From the NCBI GenBank assembly GCA_963704505.1, contig OY969912.1:1736001-1800000 (forward strand): 64,000 nt of DNA. The letters run 5' to 3'. Under the pieces are notes generated by a model. That model was given only the letters and a program-made list of their open reading frames with translations. It was not told the DNA's origin and searched no databases. Shown here piece after piece: positions 34,415 through 42,487 of this stretch (its first letter is position 1; each line of letters opens with the position of its first letter). This DNA is from VRUE01 sp963704505. GTDB taxonomy: Bacteria > Actinomycetota > Thermoleophilia > Solirubrobacterales > 70-9. The translations under genes were made by a program, and so were the position numbers.

Positions 34415-35046
34415 CCGAGGCAGAAAGGGTGGGCGGCATGGCAGCGACCCGCACGCCCTATCCGGAGGCCGCCCGCAACCTGCTGCGCGAGACCCTCTTC
34501 GGGGCAATGCGCGACGAGCTCGAACGCCGCACCTGGTCGGAGATCACGATGTCCGACGTGGCGAGCGCGGCGGGCGTCAGCCGCCAGACCCTCTACAAGG
34601 AGTTTGGGAGCCGCGAAGAGTTCGCACAGGCTTTCGTGATCGACGTCGGCGACCGCTTCCTCGACCAGGTCGACGCGGCGGTCCGTGAGCACCTCGACGA
34701 CCCGCGGGCGGCGATCGACGCGGCCCTGGTCACCTTCCTGCGCACGGCCGGCGTCGACCCGGTCGTCCGCGTCCTGCTCCGCGACGATGGGACCGGCGGC
34801 ATGCTCCCCTTCGTCACCACCCAGGGCATGCCTGTCGTCGTCTTCGCCACCGCCAGGCTTTTCGAGACGATCAGCGCGGGCTGGCCGGAGGCGCCTCCGG
34901 AGAAGGCGCAACTGCTTGCCGAGGCGCTTGTCCGGCTGGCGATCAGCTACGTCACAGCCCCCTCGAACACGCCCGAGGAGACGGCTACCCGCGCCGGCGA
35001 GCTGCTCGGCCCCTTCATCGACAAGGCCCTCGGCGTCCCCGCCTAG
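34411..35046 (+). CDS. TetR-family transcriptional regulator
   Basis: 211 aa from a GTG overlapping the rubredoxin stop (an ATG at 34438 is possible). The N-terminal HTH reads WSEITMSDVASAAGVSRQTLYKEFGSREEFAQAF, a canonical TetR_N domain. The C-terminal ligand domain is helical (AAIDAALVTFLRTAGVDPVVRVLL). Regulators of this kind follow alkB-rubredoxin genes in several actinobacteria and respond to alkanes or fatty acyl compounds. It may bind the inverted repeat at 32981-32994. Confidence 0.9.
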   Translation: MTEAERVGGMAATRTPYPEAARNLLRETLFGAMRDELERRTWSEITMSDVASAAGVSRQTLYKEFGSREEFAQAFVIDVGDRFLDQVDAAVREHLDDPRAAIDAALVTFLRTAGVDPVVRVLLRDDGTGGMLPFVTTQGMPVVVFATARLFETISAGWPEAPPEKAQLLAEALVRLAISYVTAPSNTPEETATRAGELLGPFIDKALGVPA

Positions 35047-35055
35047 CGCCGCGCG

Positions 35056-35805
35056 ATGACGACCTACGACCGCACCGGCGTCGGCTACGCGCAGGTGCGG
35101 CAGCCCGACCCGTCGATCGCCGCCAAGGTGGAGGCGGCGCTCGCCGACGCCCGCTCCGTCGTCAACGTCGGCGCCGGCACCGGCTCCTACGAGCCCGCCG
35201 ATCGCGAGGTGACCGCGGTCGAGCCGTCCGAGGTGATGATCTCCCAGCGCCCGCCGGGCGCCGCACCGGCGATCAGGGCAAGCGCCGAGAATCTCCCCTT
35301 CGACGACGACCGCTTCGACGCGGCGATGGCGATGATCACCATCCACCACTGGGCCGATCTCGAGGGGGGCCTGGGGGAGATGGCCCGCGTCGCCTCCGAG
35401 CGCGTCGTCGTCCTCACCTTCGACCCGGCCCCGCTCGCCGGCTTCTGGTTGCTCGACTACTTCCCGCGGGCGTTTCAGATCCACGCCGAGCTCATGCCTC
35501 CGCTCGAGCGCATCTCGGCGGCGCTCGGCGGCCGGGTGGAGGTCGAGACGGTGCCGATCCCGCGCCGCTGTGCCGACGGGTTCTTCATCGCCCTCTGGGA
35601 CCGGCCCGAGATGCACCTCGACCCGGAGGTCCGCCGCGGCAGCACCGTCTGGCACGAGATGGAGCCGGCCCAGATCGATAGCGGCCTATCGGCGCTTCGG
35701 TCCGACCTCGAGAGTGGTGCCTGGGACGAGCGCCATGGGCACCTTCGCGAGGACACCGAAGAGCTCGACCTCGGGCTACGGCTCCTCGTCGCCGAGCTCG
35801 GCTGA
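35056..35805 (+). CDS. SAM-dependent methyltransferase (class I)
   Basis: 249 aa. Motif I SVVNVGAGTGSYEPADREVTAVEPSEVM binds SAM; ASAENLPFDDDRFDAAMAMITIHHWADLEGGLGEMARVA gives motifs II-III of the Methyltransf_11 group. The target is unknown. It follows the TetR gene by 9 bases and may be in the alk unit. Its last 30 bases overlap the end of a convergent second methyltransferase gene. Confidence 0.88.
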   Translation: MTTYDRTGVGYAQVRQPDPSIAAKVEAALADARSVVNVGAGTGSYEPADREVTAVEPSEVMISQRPPGAAPAIRASAENLPFDDDRFDAAMAMITIHHWADLEGGLGEMARVASERVVVLTFDPAPLAGFWLLDYFPRAFQIHAELMPPLERISAALGGRVEVETVPIPRRCADGFFIALWDRPEMHLDPEVRRGSTVWHEMEPAQIDSGLSALRSDLESGAWDERHGHLREDTEELDLGLRLLVAELG

Positions 35806-36429
35806 GAAGAACATGTAGAGGCCGGAGCGACCGGAGCCGGTGAGCCGCAATCCGGCCCGGCCCAGCCACTCGAGCAGTTCGGCTTCGGTGCACATCGGCC
35901 CGAAGTCGCCCCTGTGCGGACGCAGGGTGAGGCGCTGGCGAAGGCTCGGCCCGCGGACGAACGTGGCTCCGACCAGTTTCCCGCCGGGCTTCAGCACCCT
36001 GGAGATCTCGTCGATCGCCGCCCTCGGGTCCGGGAAGCAGTGCAGGCCCCAGAACGAGACGAAGAGGTCGGCGCTGCCCGGCTCCAGTGGCAGGTCTTCG
36101 GCCCGGGAGCGGACGAACTCGATGCCCTCGAGCCCGCGCCGCCCGGCCCGTTCGCGGGCGCGGCGCAGCATCGCGGGGGAGAGGTCGGCGGCGATGTAAT
36201 CGACCCCGGAGTCGGGGCGCAGCGCCCGCAGCGCCGGCCCGGCGCCGCAGGGGCAGTCGACGATCGTCCCGCCGCGGGGAACCTCGCCGACGGCGCTCAT
36301 GCTCTCGTAGTAGGCCTTGGTGTCACCGCCCCAGAAGAGCCGCCCCAACGTCCGGCTTAGGCGCGGCCGCTCCATGTAGGCGCTGTAGGCGGCGCCCAGC
36401 GGAGAAGCGTAGAAGTCGTCGCCGGCCAC
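35776..36429 (-). CDS. SAM-dependent methyltransferase (class I)
   Basis: 217 aa from a GTG at 36429; the frame stays open further but enters sequence antisense to the oxidase gene. It has TIVDCPCGAGPALRAL (motif I), YIAADLSPAMLRRARERA, SRAEDLPLEPGSADLFVSFWGLHCFPDPRAAIDEISRVLKPGGKLVGATF (motifs II-III). The N-terminal YASPLGAAYSAYMERPRLSRTLGRLFWG resembles lipid or quinone methyltransferases. Substrate unknown. It converges with the methyltransferase above and diverges from the PNPOx-like gene with 24 bases between starts. Confidence 0.85.
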   Translation of the reverse strand: MAGDDFYASPLGAAYSAYMERPRLSRTLGRLFWGGDTKAYYESMSAVGEVPRGGTIVDCPCGAGPALRALRPDSGVDYIAADLSPAMLRRARERAGRRGLEGIEFVRSRAEDLPLEPGSADLFVSFWGLHCFPDPRAAIDEISRVLKPGGKLVGATFVRGPSLRQRLTLRPHRGDFGPMCTEAELLEWLGRAGLRLTGSGRSGLYMFFSAELGDEEP

Positions 36430-36453
36430 GTCCGCGAGTGTATTTTCAGCCGG

Positions 36454-37032
36454 GTGGACGGCGACCGCCCCCTGATCCTCCTCGGTGCCTGGATCGACGA
36501 GGCGCGTGAGCGGGGGCTCGCGCAGCCGGGCTCGGCCGCCTTCGTCACCGTCGGCGATGACGGCAGGCCCTCGGCCCGCACCGTAAATCTCAAGCGGCTC
36601 GAGGACGACGCCCTCATCTTCACCAGCGCCCTCTGGACGCGCAAGGCCCGCGAGGTCGAGGCGAACCCGAGCGTCGCCCTGCTCTTCCACTGGCCCGCGC
36701 TCGGGCGCCAGGCTCACGTCATGGGACGGGCCGAGCTCGCCGAGCGCGCCCTGGCCGAGGAGCTCTTCGCCGAGCGCGACCTCTTCCACCAGCTGCAGAC
36801 CGTGGTCTCGCGTCAGGGCGAGCCGATCGAGGACCTGACCCCGATCCGCGATCGCCTCGGCCACCTGGTCGAGGTCCAGGAGACCGCGCCTGACTGTCCA
36901 TCCGACTGGGGGGCGCTGCGGGTCAGGCCCGAAGCGGTGGAGCTGTGGAGCGAAGCCGAGGACCGCATCCACGAGCGGCGGCTCTTCGCCCGCGAGGGCG
37001 ACGGCTGGTCGGAGAAGCTGCTCTCGCCCTAG
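36454..37032 (+). CDS. pyridoxamine 5'-phosphate oxidase family flavoprotein (PdxH-like)
   Basis: 192 aa, GTG start. FMN-binding split-barrel features: AAFVTVGDDGRPSARTVNLKRLEDDALIFTSALWTRKAREVEANPSVALLFHWPALGRQAHVMGRAEL, close to PdxH (substrate and FMN contacts), and a C-terminal RVRPEAVELWSEAEDRIHERRLFAREGDGW, matching the PdxH end where Arg and His contact PLP. It could be a true PdxH, which makes pyridoxal phosphate, or a related flavin enzyme. Convergent with the GMC gene (3 bases apart). Confidence 0.8.
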   Translation: MDGDRPLILLGAWIDEARERGLAQPGSAAFVTVGDDGRPSARTVNLKRLEDDALIFTSALWTRKAREVEANPSVALLFHWPALGRQAHVMGRAELAERALAEELFAERDLFHQLQTVVSRQGEPIEDLTPIRDRLGHLVEVQETAPDCPSDWGALRVRPEAVELWSEAEDRIHERRLFAREGDGWSEKLLSP

Positions 37033-37035
37033 CGG

Positions 37036-38616
37036 CTAGGCGGTCGCCTGTGCCTCGGCACCGGCGCGAAGCGGGGTCTCGCCCTTGATCAGGTCGGCGG
37101 CGCGCTCGGCGACCGCGATCGTCGGGGCGTTGGTGTTGCCGCGGGGGACGGTCGGCATCACCGAGGCGTCGACGACGCGCAGTCCCTCGAGTCCCTCGAC
37201 CCGCAGCTCGGAGTCGACCACCGAGCCGATCCCGCAGGTGCCGACCGGGTGGTAGATCGCGTAGGTGGTCGCTTCGACGTGGGCGCGGATCGCCTCGTCG
37301 GAGTCATCGGCGGCGACGTTGTGTGGCTCGGCGGCGTAGGCCTTGAAGGCGGGCTGGCCGACGATCTCGTACATCAGGCGCTGGGCGGCGACCATCTTCT
37401 CGAGGTCGGACTCGTGGCTGTAGAAGTCGTTGCGGACGATCGGGCTGGCGCTCGGGTCGTTGGAGGCGAGGGTGACCGAGCCGCGGCCCTCCGGGGTGAG
37501 CAGGCAGGGGGTGATCGTCACCCCATGCGCCTCGGGGTCGCGGTAGCCCTCGTCGACGATCTGGACCGGGACGACGTGGAACTGGGTTTCCGGAGCCGGT
37601 GCCGAGGGGTCGAGGCGGGCGAAGAGCCCGGCCTCGGCGAAGTTGGAGGCGAGCGGGCCGGTCTGCGTCGCGCCGAACTCCTCCAGCGCCGCCGGTTCGA
37701 GGGCCAGCAGCAGGCTCTCGGGCTCGGGCGTCGTCCAGACCGCGATGTTGGCCGGGTGGTCGCTGAGGTTGGCGCCGACCGCGGGCTGGTCGAGCAGCAC
37801 CTCGATTTCCCGCATCGTCAGGTGCTCGGCCGGCCCTACCCCAGACAGCATCAGGAGCTGCGGCGAGTTGTAAGCGCCGCCGCTGAGGATCACCTCGCGC
37901 TCGGCCCGGAGCTCCTGCGGCTGGCCGAGCTGCTCGGCGCTGACGCCGACGGCGCGGTTCCCGTCGAAGAGCAATTTGGTGACCAGCATGTGCGGCATCA
38001 CGGTCAGGTTCGGCCGCTCCATCACCGGGTGCAGGTAGGCGACGGCGGCGCTGGCGCGCAGCCCGTTGCGCTGGGTCACCTGGTACATGCCGACTCCGTC
38101 CTGCCCGGCGCCGTTGAAGTCCTCGTTGCGGGCCTGGCCGGCTTCGACCCCGGCCTCGACGAAGGCGGGCGGGATCACGTTTCCGGAACGCTGGTCGGAG
38201 ACCGGTAGCGGGCCGCCGGCGCCGTGCCACTCGGAGGCGCCGCGCTCGTTGTCCTCGGCCTTGAGGAAGTAGGGGAAGAGGTCGTCCCAGCCCCAGCCCG
38301 CTTGGCCCCAGCCGTCGTAGTCGAGGGGGTTGCCGCGGATGTAGACCATCGCGTTGGTCGAGGATGAGCCGCCCAGCACGCGACCGCGGGGGAGCGGGAT
38401 CCGGCGGCCGCCGCAGCCCGCTTCGGGGGCGGAGTGGTAGCGCCAGTCGACGTCGGTGTTGGGGAGGCTCAGGTAGCCGAGCGGGACGTGGACGTTCTCC
38501 TTGGTGTCGGGGCCGCCCGCCTCGAGCAGGAGCACGCTGACGTCGGGGTCCTCGGAGAGGCGGTTGGCGAGCACACATCCGGCGGAGCCCGCGCCGACGA
38601 TCACGTAGTCGTACAT
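37036..38616 (-). CDS. GMC-family alcohol/choline dehydrogenase
   Basis: 526 aa. The FAD-binding N-terminus is YDYVIVGAGSAGCVLANRLSED with LLLEAGG; GMC signature 1 is RGRVLGGSSSTNAMVYIRG and signature 2 is SGGAYNSPQLLMLSGVG; the C-terminal catalytic His is in YHPVGTCGIG and the second catalytic residue lies in PRGNTNAPTIAVAERAADLI. It is the AlkJ/choline dehydrogenase type and oxidises alcohols to aldehydes. Being near alkB and rubredoxin, 1-alkanols are likely substrates (inference). Confidence 0.93.
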   Translation of the reverse strand: MYDYVIVGAGSAGCVLANRLSEDPDVSVLLLEAGGPDTKENVHVPLGYLSLPNTDVDWRYHSAPEAGCGGRRIPLPRGRVLGGSSSTNAMVYIRGNPLDYDGWGQAGWGWDDLFPYFLKAEDNERGASEWHGAGGPLPVSDQRSGNVIPPAFVEAGVEAGQARNEDFNGAGQDGVGMYQVTQRNGLRASAAVAYLHPVMERPNLTVMPHMLVTKLLFDGNRAVGVSAEQLGQPQELRAEREVILSGGAYNSPQLLMLSGVGPAEHLTMREIEVLLDQPAVGANLSDHPANIAVWTTPEPESLLLALEPAALEEFGATQTGPLASNFAEAGLFARLDPSAPAPETQFHVVPVQIVDEGYRDPEAHGVTITPCLLTPEGRGSVTLASNDPSASPIVRNDFYSHESDLEKMVAAQRLMYEIVGQPAFKAYAAEPHNVAADDSDEAIRAHVEATTYAIYHPVGTCGIGSVVDSELRVEGLEGLRVVDASVMPTVPRGNTNAPTIAVAERAADLIKGETPLRAGAEAQATA

Positions 38617-38647
38617 CTCATCCTCCTGATCGATTCCCCGGTTTTCA

Positions 38648-38661
38648 GCTGGCCTGCCAGC
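38648..38661. promoter_or_regulatory. inverted repeat upstream of the GMC dehydrogenase gene
   Basis: GCTGGC-CT-GCCAGC, a perfect 6-2-6 inverted repeat 32 bases upstream of the GMC start. TCCTCCTGA at 38620-38628 reads as an AGGAGGA ribosome site on the minus strand. An operator role is only suggested. Confidence 0.35.
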
Positions 38662-38701
38662 CAGTCCAATGTATTCGCTGTGCGGTGGGTTGTCGAACCG
38701 C

Positions 38702-39283
38702 TCAGCGGTCGAGCCGGCGTTCGAGGTTCGCCTTCACGTCGGGCCACTCGCTGTCGATCACGCTGAAGTAGGCGGAGTCGCGCTGCCCGACGTCGGGGAG
38801 GATCATGTGGTTGCGGAGGACGCCCTCGAACTGGGCCGGCAGCGCCGCCAGGGCCGCTCGGGAGCGATCGTTACGGGCGTCGGTCTTGAACTCGACCCGG
38901 ACGCACTCGAGGTCATCGAAGGCGTGTCCGAGCATCAGCAGCTTGGCCTCGACGTTGGCGCCGGTGCGCCAGGCGCTCGGGTTGAGCCAGGTCCAGCCGA
39001 TCTCGACCACCCGGTCGGCGGGCCGCACGTTCATGTAGCGGCTGCTGCCGACGATCGTGCCGCTGCTCTTGAGGTGGGTGACGAGGACCCCCTCGGTGCC
39101 CGCCTCGATCGCGTCCCGGGTCAGCCCGAGCCAGAGCTCGAAGCGCTCGCGCCGGTCGAGGTCGGGGAGCCAGGCCCAGATCTCGCGGGCCTGCGCCGCC
39201 TCCCAGAGCGCCTCGACGTGGTCCTCGGCGAACGGCTCGAGGTCGACGAGCGAGCCGTGCAGTGGGGTCGCGAGGCCTTCCAC
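38702..39283 (-). CDS. GNAT-family N-acetyltransferase (RimJ/RimL-like)
   Basis: 193 aa. GNAT fold with LVDLEPFAEDHVEALWEAA, IVGSSRYMNVRPADRVVEIGWTWLNPSAWRTGANVEAKLLMLGHAFDDLECVRVEFKTDARNDRSRAALAALPAQFEGVLRNHM, where the acetyl-CoA-binding helix (WRTGANVEAK) and NxRSR segment match the RimL/YjdJ group that modifies amino termini, amino sugars or antibiotics. Target unknown. Stands alone between the GMC gene and dtd. Confidence 0.88.
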   Translation of the reverse strand: MEGLATPLHGSLVDLEPFAEDHVEALWEAAQAREIWAWLPDLDRRERFELWLGLTRDAIEAGTEGVLVTHLKSSGTIVGSSRYMNVRPADRVVEIGWTWLNPSAWRTGANVEAKLLMLGHAFDDLECVRVEFKTDARNDRSRAALAALPAQFEGVLRNHMILPDVGQRDSAYFSVIDSEWPDVKANLERRLDR

Positions 39284-39332
39284 CGGGCGATTGTCTCAGG
39301 CGCGGCGCCGTTCGGCGGCCGAGTCGGAGGGC

Positions 39333-39749
39333 TCACACCTCGACCACCACCGTCACCGGCCCGTCGTTGACGAGGGCGACACCCATGCAGGCGCCGAACA
39401 CCCCCTTCTTCGCGCCGATCCGCTCGCAGAAGAGGTCGTACAACGGCTCCGCGACCTCGCCCGGGGCGGCGCGGACATAGCTCGGCCGGTTGCCGCGGCT
39501 GGTGTCCCCATAGAGGGTGAACTGGCTCACGCAGATGACCTCACGGTCGCCGAGCGGCTCGTTGAGCCTGCCCTCGGCGTCGTCGAAGATCCGCAGCGCC
39601 CTCACCTTGTCGGCGAGGCGCTCCGCCTGCTCGGTCCCGTCCTCGTTCGATACGCCGAGCAGGACCAGGAGCCCGGGGCCGATCTGGGCGACGCGGTCGC
39701 CCTCGACGTCGACCGCCGCCTGGCTGACGCGTTGGACCAGGGCCCTCAC
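39333..39749 (-). CDS. dtd: D-aminoacyl-tRNA deacylase
   Basis: 138 aa. It clears D-amino acids wrongly loaded on tRNA. The N-terminus MRALVQRVSQAAVDVEG, the catalytic block VSQFTLYGDTSRGNRPSY and the Gly-cisPro region VALVNDGPVTVVVEV are all canonical. It overlaps the upstream gene (39746-40630) by four bases, so it is translated from the same message. Confidence 0.95.
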   Translation of the reverse strand: MRALVQRVSQAAVDVEGDRVAQIGPGLLVLLGVSNEDGTEQAERLADKVRALRIFDDAEGRLNEPLGDREVICVSQFTLYGDTSRGNRPSYVRAAPGEVAEPLYDLFCERIGAKKGVFGACMGVALVNDGPVTVVVEV

Positions 39750-40630
39750 GCCAAATCCGAGCCGAACGGCGTCCAGCGCTCCGACGCGAACGGCACCGAG
39801 CTCCTGCGAACGGTTGTGGCGAGTTTCGCGGCGAGCGCGTCGAGGTCGTCGAAGGAGGCGCGCACCATCGCCTCGGCGTCAGCATCCGGGCCGAGTGCCA
39901 TCGCCGCGGCGGCATCGAGGATTTCGCGTTGCTCCAGGGCCACGGCGGCGCGCTGCTCGGCCGGCACCGCCGCCAGCGCGACCGGCTCGCCGTCGCCGAG
40001 GTGGAAGGCGCCGAAGCGCGAGACGAAGACGAGCACTTCGTCGAGGCGCTGCCCGGTTTCGTCGACCTCGAAGCCGGTTCGCAGCTTGCCCAGCCGGTAG
40101 CTCAGCTCCGACCAGGCGAGTTGGGTGAATTGGGTCGAGGTGACCCACAGGAGCGCCGCCCGCACCCTCGTTCCCGGGCTGGGGAAGATCGTCGCCGGCA
40201 TCGCGCCGTAGATCGCCGGCTGGGCGGCTGCACCGACGTCGAAGCCGTCGAGCCAGCCGGTGAGGACGAGGGCGGAGCGGTCCTCGCGGTCGGGAAAGTG
40301 GGCGAACTTCCGCTCCAGCTGCTCAGGCGAGCCGTTCGAGCCGATCGCAAGCACGGGAAGCCGACCCGGGTCGGCGGTGACCCGGTCGACCAGGGGCCCG
40401 CGCTCGCCTGGGGATAGCGCTTCGAGCGGGCTCACCTCCGCACCGTCGAGGAGGTAGGAACCGGCCGGGCGTGCCCACGGATACTCGACCGCCCGGGCCA
40501 GGACCGCCGCCTCGTACTCACGGCGGGGAAAGTTGCCGAACAGCTTCGCCACGTAGTCCTCGAACCCGGCGTCGTCGAGGCCGAGGCGCTCGAGCAGCTC
40601 GGCATCGTCGATCTGCGGCCAGCCGTGCAC
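39746..40630 (-). CDS. protein of unknown function, possible gamma-glutamylcyclotransferase-like fold
   Basis: 294 aa, soluble. No clear family. The central VLAIGSNGSPEQLERKF resembles the YGSN start of gamma-glutamylcyclotransferase (BtrG) folds, and later AAVPAEQRAAVALEQREIL and VFVSRFGAFHLGDGEP look like a regular alpha/beta protein. That likeness is weak. The gene directly precedes and overlaps dtd, the only functional hint. Confidence 0.5.
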   Translation of the reverse strand: MHGWPQIDDAELLERLGLDDAGFEDYVAKLFGNFPRREYEAAVLARAVEYPWARPAGSYLLDGAEVSPLEALSPGERGPLVDRVTADPGRLPVLAIGSNGSPEQLERKFAHFPDREDRSALVLTGWLDGFDVGAAAQPAIYGAMPATIFPSPGTRVRAALLWVTSTQFTQLAWSELSYRLGKLRTGFEVDETGQRLDEVLVFVSRFGAFHLGDGEPVALAAVPAEQRAAVALEQREILDAAAAMALGPDADAEAMVRASFDDLDALAAKLATTVRRSSVPFASERWTPFGSDLA

Positions 40631-40696
40631 CCGGCCAGCCTATTCGCGGGGTGTGGCGGCTCAAGGGCCCAGATCGAATGGCCGATGCAGGGATCT

Positions 40697-41017
40697 ATGA
40701 CTCAGGCGTCCGTAGTCACGAGCGCCCTGCCATACGTCCTGCTCGTTCTCGGTCTCCTGGTCCTGGCTCTTCGCGATTCGGTCTGGCGGTCGATCCAGGT
40801 GAAGGCGGCCGAAGAATCGGAGCCCTCAAAGGAGCGACCCACCTCGAGAAGGGACATGTGGATTCTGGCCGTCCTCTTCGTGGCGGGCTTCGCGGTCGTC
40901 TTCTTCGGTCGCGACGGGCCTACGAAAACCTTGCGCCTTGGCGTCTTCCTGGTCCTGGCGGTCATCTTCCTCGTGGTGGAGCGCGGCAGGCGCAGGGCGC
41001 CAGGGTCCGACGGCTAG
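40697..41017 (+). CDS. small two-helix membrane protein of unknown function
   Basis: 106 aa from the ATG at 40697. Helix 1 VTSALPYVLLVLGLLVLALRD; a charged middle (KAAEESEPSKERPTSRRD); then MWILAVLFVAGFAVVFFG and LRLGVFLVLAVIFLVVERGRRR, so two or three membrane spans. Not recognised. It is followed by a terminator shared with the opposing tRNA-Leu gene. Confidence 0.6.
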   Translation: MTQASVVTSALPYVLLVLGLLVLALRDSVWRSIQVKAAEESEPSKERPTSRRDMWILAVLFVAGFAVVFFGRDGPTKTLRLGVFLVLAVIFLVVERGRRRAPGSDG

Positions 41018-41030
41018 ACCCACAAACGCA

Positions 41031-41055
41031 AAAACCCCGCCTGAGCGGGGCCTTT
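41031..41055. terminator. bidirectional intrinsic terminator
   Basis: Stem CCCCGC (41035-41040), loop CTGA, stem GCGGGG (41045-41050), flanked by AAAA on the left and CCTTT on the right. On the minus strand the hairpin is followed by TTTTTG, a good terminator for tRNA-Leu; on the plus strand it can end the small membrane gene. Confidence 0.8.
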
Positions 41056-41059
41056 GCAA

Positions 41060-41146
<87 letters not shown>

Positions 41147-41228
41147 GGGGGCGGTGATTCTAGATGCTGGGCGGCCCCGCGCACGTCACGGTCGGGCTTG
41201 AAAGCATCCGCACGAGCAGATAGCCTGC

Positions 41229-41240
41229 GAACAAGTGTTC
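41229..41240. promoter_or_regulatory. LexA (SOS) box
   Basis: GAAC-AAGT-GTTC is a perfect match to the Bacillus/actinobacterial GAACN4GTTC operator, 77 bases before the lexA start. It supports autoregulation of lexA. Confidence 0.88.
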
Positions 41241-41252
41241 GAACGTCAACTG

Positions 41253-41270
41253 GAACTTCAATAGAAGTTC
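41253..41270. promoter_or_regulatory. second palindrome in the lexA promoter
   Basis: GAACTTC-AATA-GAAGTTC, a perfect 7-4-7 inverted repeat 12 bases after the LexA box. It has GAAC/GTTC half sites at its ends but spaced by ten bases, so it is not a normal LexA site. Confidence 0.55.
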
Positions 41271-41316
41271 GAATGACCGGCCTCGGGACCACGGGCAGCC
41301 GGCTAGGAGGATCGAC

Positions 41317-41931
41317 TTGGACCTGGACCTGACCAAGCGGCAGAAGGAGATCTTCGACTTCATCGGCCGTTACGCAGCCAAAACCGGCTATCCACCGACG
41401 GTGCGGGAGATCGGCAAAGCCGTCGGCCTGCACTCCTCCTCGACGGTTCACGCGCATCTTGCGAACCTCGAGAAGATCGGCTTGCTGAAACGGGATCCGT
41501 CCAAACCACGGGCGATCGAGCTGCTCTTCGACCGCGCCAAGAAAACGATCATGCCCGGCACCGGCCTGCCTCTGGTCGGCCAGGTCGCCGCCGGCGAGCC
41601 GATCCTCGCCGAGGAGAACATCGAGGAGTACATCGAGATCCCCGACGTGATCGGTGGCGAGGATGGCGACTACATACTGCAGGTGCGTGGCGAGAGCATG
41701 AAGAACGCCGGCATCTTCGAGGGCGACTACGTCGTCGTCCGGCCCGCCGAGGACGCCGGCGAAGGTGAAATCGTCGTCGCCCTGATCGGCGAGGAGGCGA
41801 CGGTGAAGCGCTTCTATCGCGAGTCCGATCACATCCGGCTGCAGCCGGAGAACGAGACGATGGAGCCGATCCGGACGACTGACGCCCGGATTCTGGGACG
41901 CGTCGTCGGCGTTTTCCGCAAAGTCGCCTGA
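41317..41931 (+). CDS. lexA: LexA repressor / SOS self-cleaving protease
   Basis: 204 aa, TTG start with AGGAGG at 41305-41310. The N-terminal winged HTH covers residues 1-70 (TKRQKEIFDFIGRYAAKTGYPPTVREIGKAVGLHSSSTVHAHLANLEKIGLL). The self-cleavage site is Ala92-Gly93 in GQVAAGEPI; the catalytic dyad is Ser127 (RGESMKNAGI) and Lys164 (EEATVKRF). It represses DNA-damage genes until RecA filaments trigger cleavage. A LexA box lies in its own promoter. An SOS response is therefore present. Confidence 0.97.
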   Translation: MDLDLTKRQKEIFDFIGRYAAKTGYPPTVREIGKAVGLHSSSTVHAHLANLEKIGLLKRDPSKPRAIELLFDRAKKTIMPGTGLPLVGQVAAGEPILAEENIEEYIEIPDVIGGEDGDYILQVRGESMKNAGIFEGDYVVVRPAEDAGEGEIVVALIGEEATVKRFYRESDHIRLQPENETMEPIRTTDARILGRVVGVFRKVA

Positions 41932-41961
41932 GCGGCCCTCAGCCGGCGTCCTCAGTCGCTC

Positions 41962-41976
41962 GCGTGCGGAGCACGC
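41962..41976 (+). terminator. hairpin between lexA and rnpB
   Basis: GCGTGC-GGA-GCACGC forms a tight stem 30 bases after the lexA stop, extendable by CGCT/GCG outside. There is no T-run, so it may be a Rho-aided or weak terminator. Confidence 0.4.
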
Positions 41977-42036
41977 AGCGCTTCCTGCGTCCTTGGCTGA
42001 GAACCTCCGACCTTGGATGGGGGCTAGCATCTGCTC

Positions 42037-42405
42037 CTGCGGGCCGAGCGACCGCGGGGGGAGAGAAAACCCCTCGAGGAAAGTCCGGACACCATAGGGC
42101 GAGGCGGTGGGTTACGCCACCCGGGGAAACCCGCGGGAAAGTGCCACAGAAATACACAGCCGATGGCGCGGCCACACGTGAGTCGCGAACAGGCAACGGT
42201 GAAATGGTGCGGTAAGAGCGCACCGGCGTCGCGGCGACGCGGCGGCCAGGCAAACCCCGCCCGGTGCAAGGCCAAGTAGGACCGTCGACCCTGCCCGGCG
42301 AGGTCCAGGTAGGCCGCAGGGCCGTCGGCGACGACGGCCCCCCCGGCGCGAGTCGGGGAGACAGATGGCCGCTCAAGACAGGATCCGGCTTACAGGCCCG
42401 CTAAC
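42037..42405 (+). ncRNA. rnpB: RNase P RNA, bacterial class A
   Basis: Diagnostic conserved blocks are in order: GAGGAAAGTCCGGAC near 42077 (CR I), CACAGAAATACA, GGTGAAATGGTGCGGTAAGAGCGCACCGG (CR II-III region, described by its ends), and the 3' block ACAGATGGCCGC ... CAGGATCCGGCTTACAGGCCCGC (CR V). The 5' GCGGGCC pairs with 3' GGCCCGC as helix P1. It cleaves 5' leaders from pre-tRNAs. TAGCAT at 42025-42030 is a plausible -10 element placing the start near 42037. The reading frames seen here are chance. Confidence 0.96.
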
Positions 42406-42407
42406 GG

Positions 42408-42440
42408 AAAGGCCCCTCTAGCAGGGGCCTTTCCCATTTT
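42408..42440 (+). terminator. intrinsic terminator of rnpB
   Basis: GGCCCCT (42411-42417), loop CTAGC, AGGGGCC (42423-42429), then TTTCCCATTTT. Flanking AAA/TTT extend the stem. Confidence 0.88.
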
Positions 42441-42464
42441 CTTGAGCGTGCGACGTTTTCCGTC

Positions 42465-42481
42465 TTAGCGTTTGCTAACGT
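42465..42481 (+). promoter_or_regulatory. putative promoter of the riboswitch-controlled rlpA-like gene
   Basis: TAACGT at 42476-42481 fits the TANNNT -10 pattern and would start RNA near 42488, just where the riboswitch fold begins. TTAGC (42465-42469) and GCTAA (42474-42478) form a small inverted repeat around it. Confidence 0.45.
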
Positions 42482-42487
42482 CTCGCC

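Noticed and set aside
36430..36972. N-terminal extension of the minus-strand methyltransferase to 36972
   Set aside because: It is antisense to the PNPOx-like gene; methyltransferase likeness begins near 36429.
41939..42376. Open frames on both strands between lexA and the riboswitch
   Set aside because: The stretch is the RNase P RNA gene.
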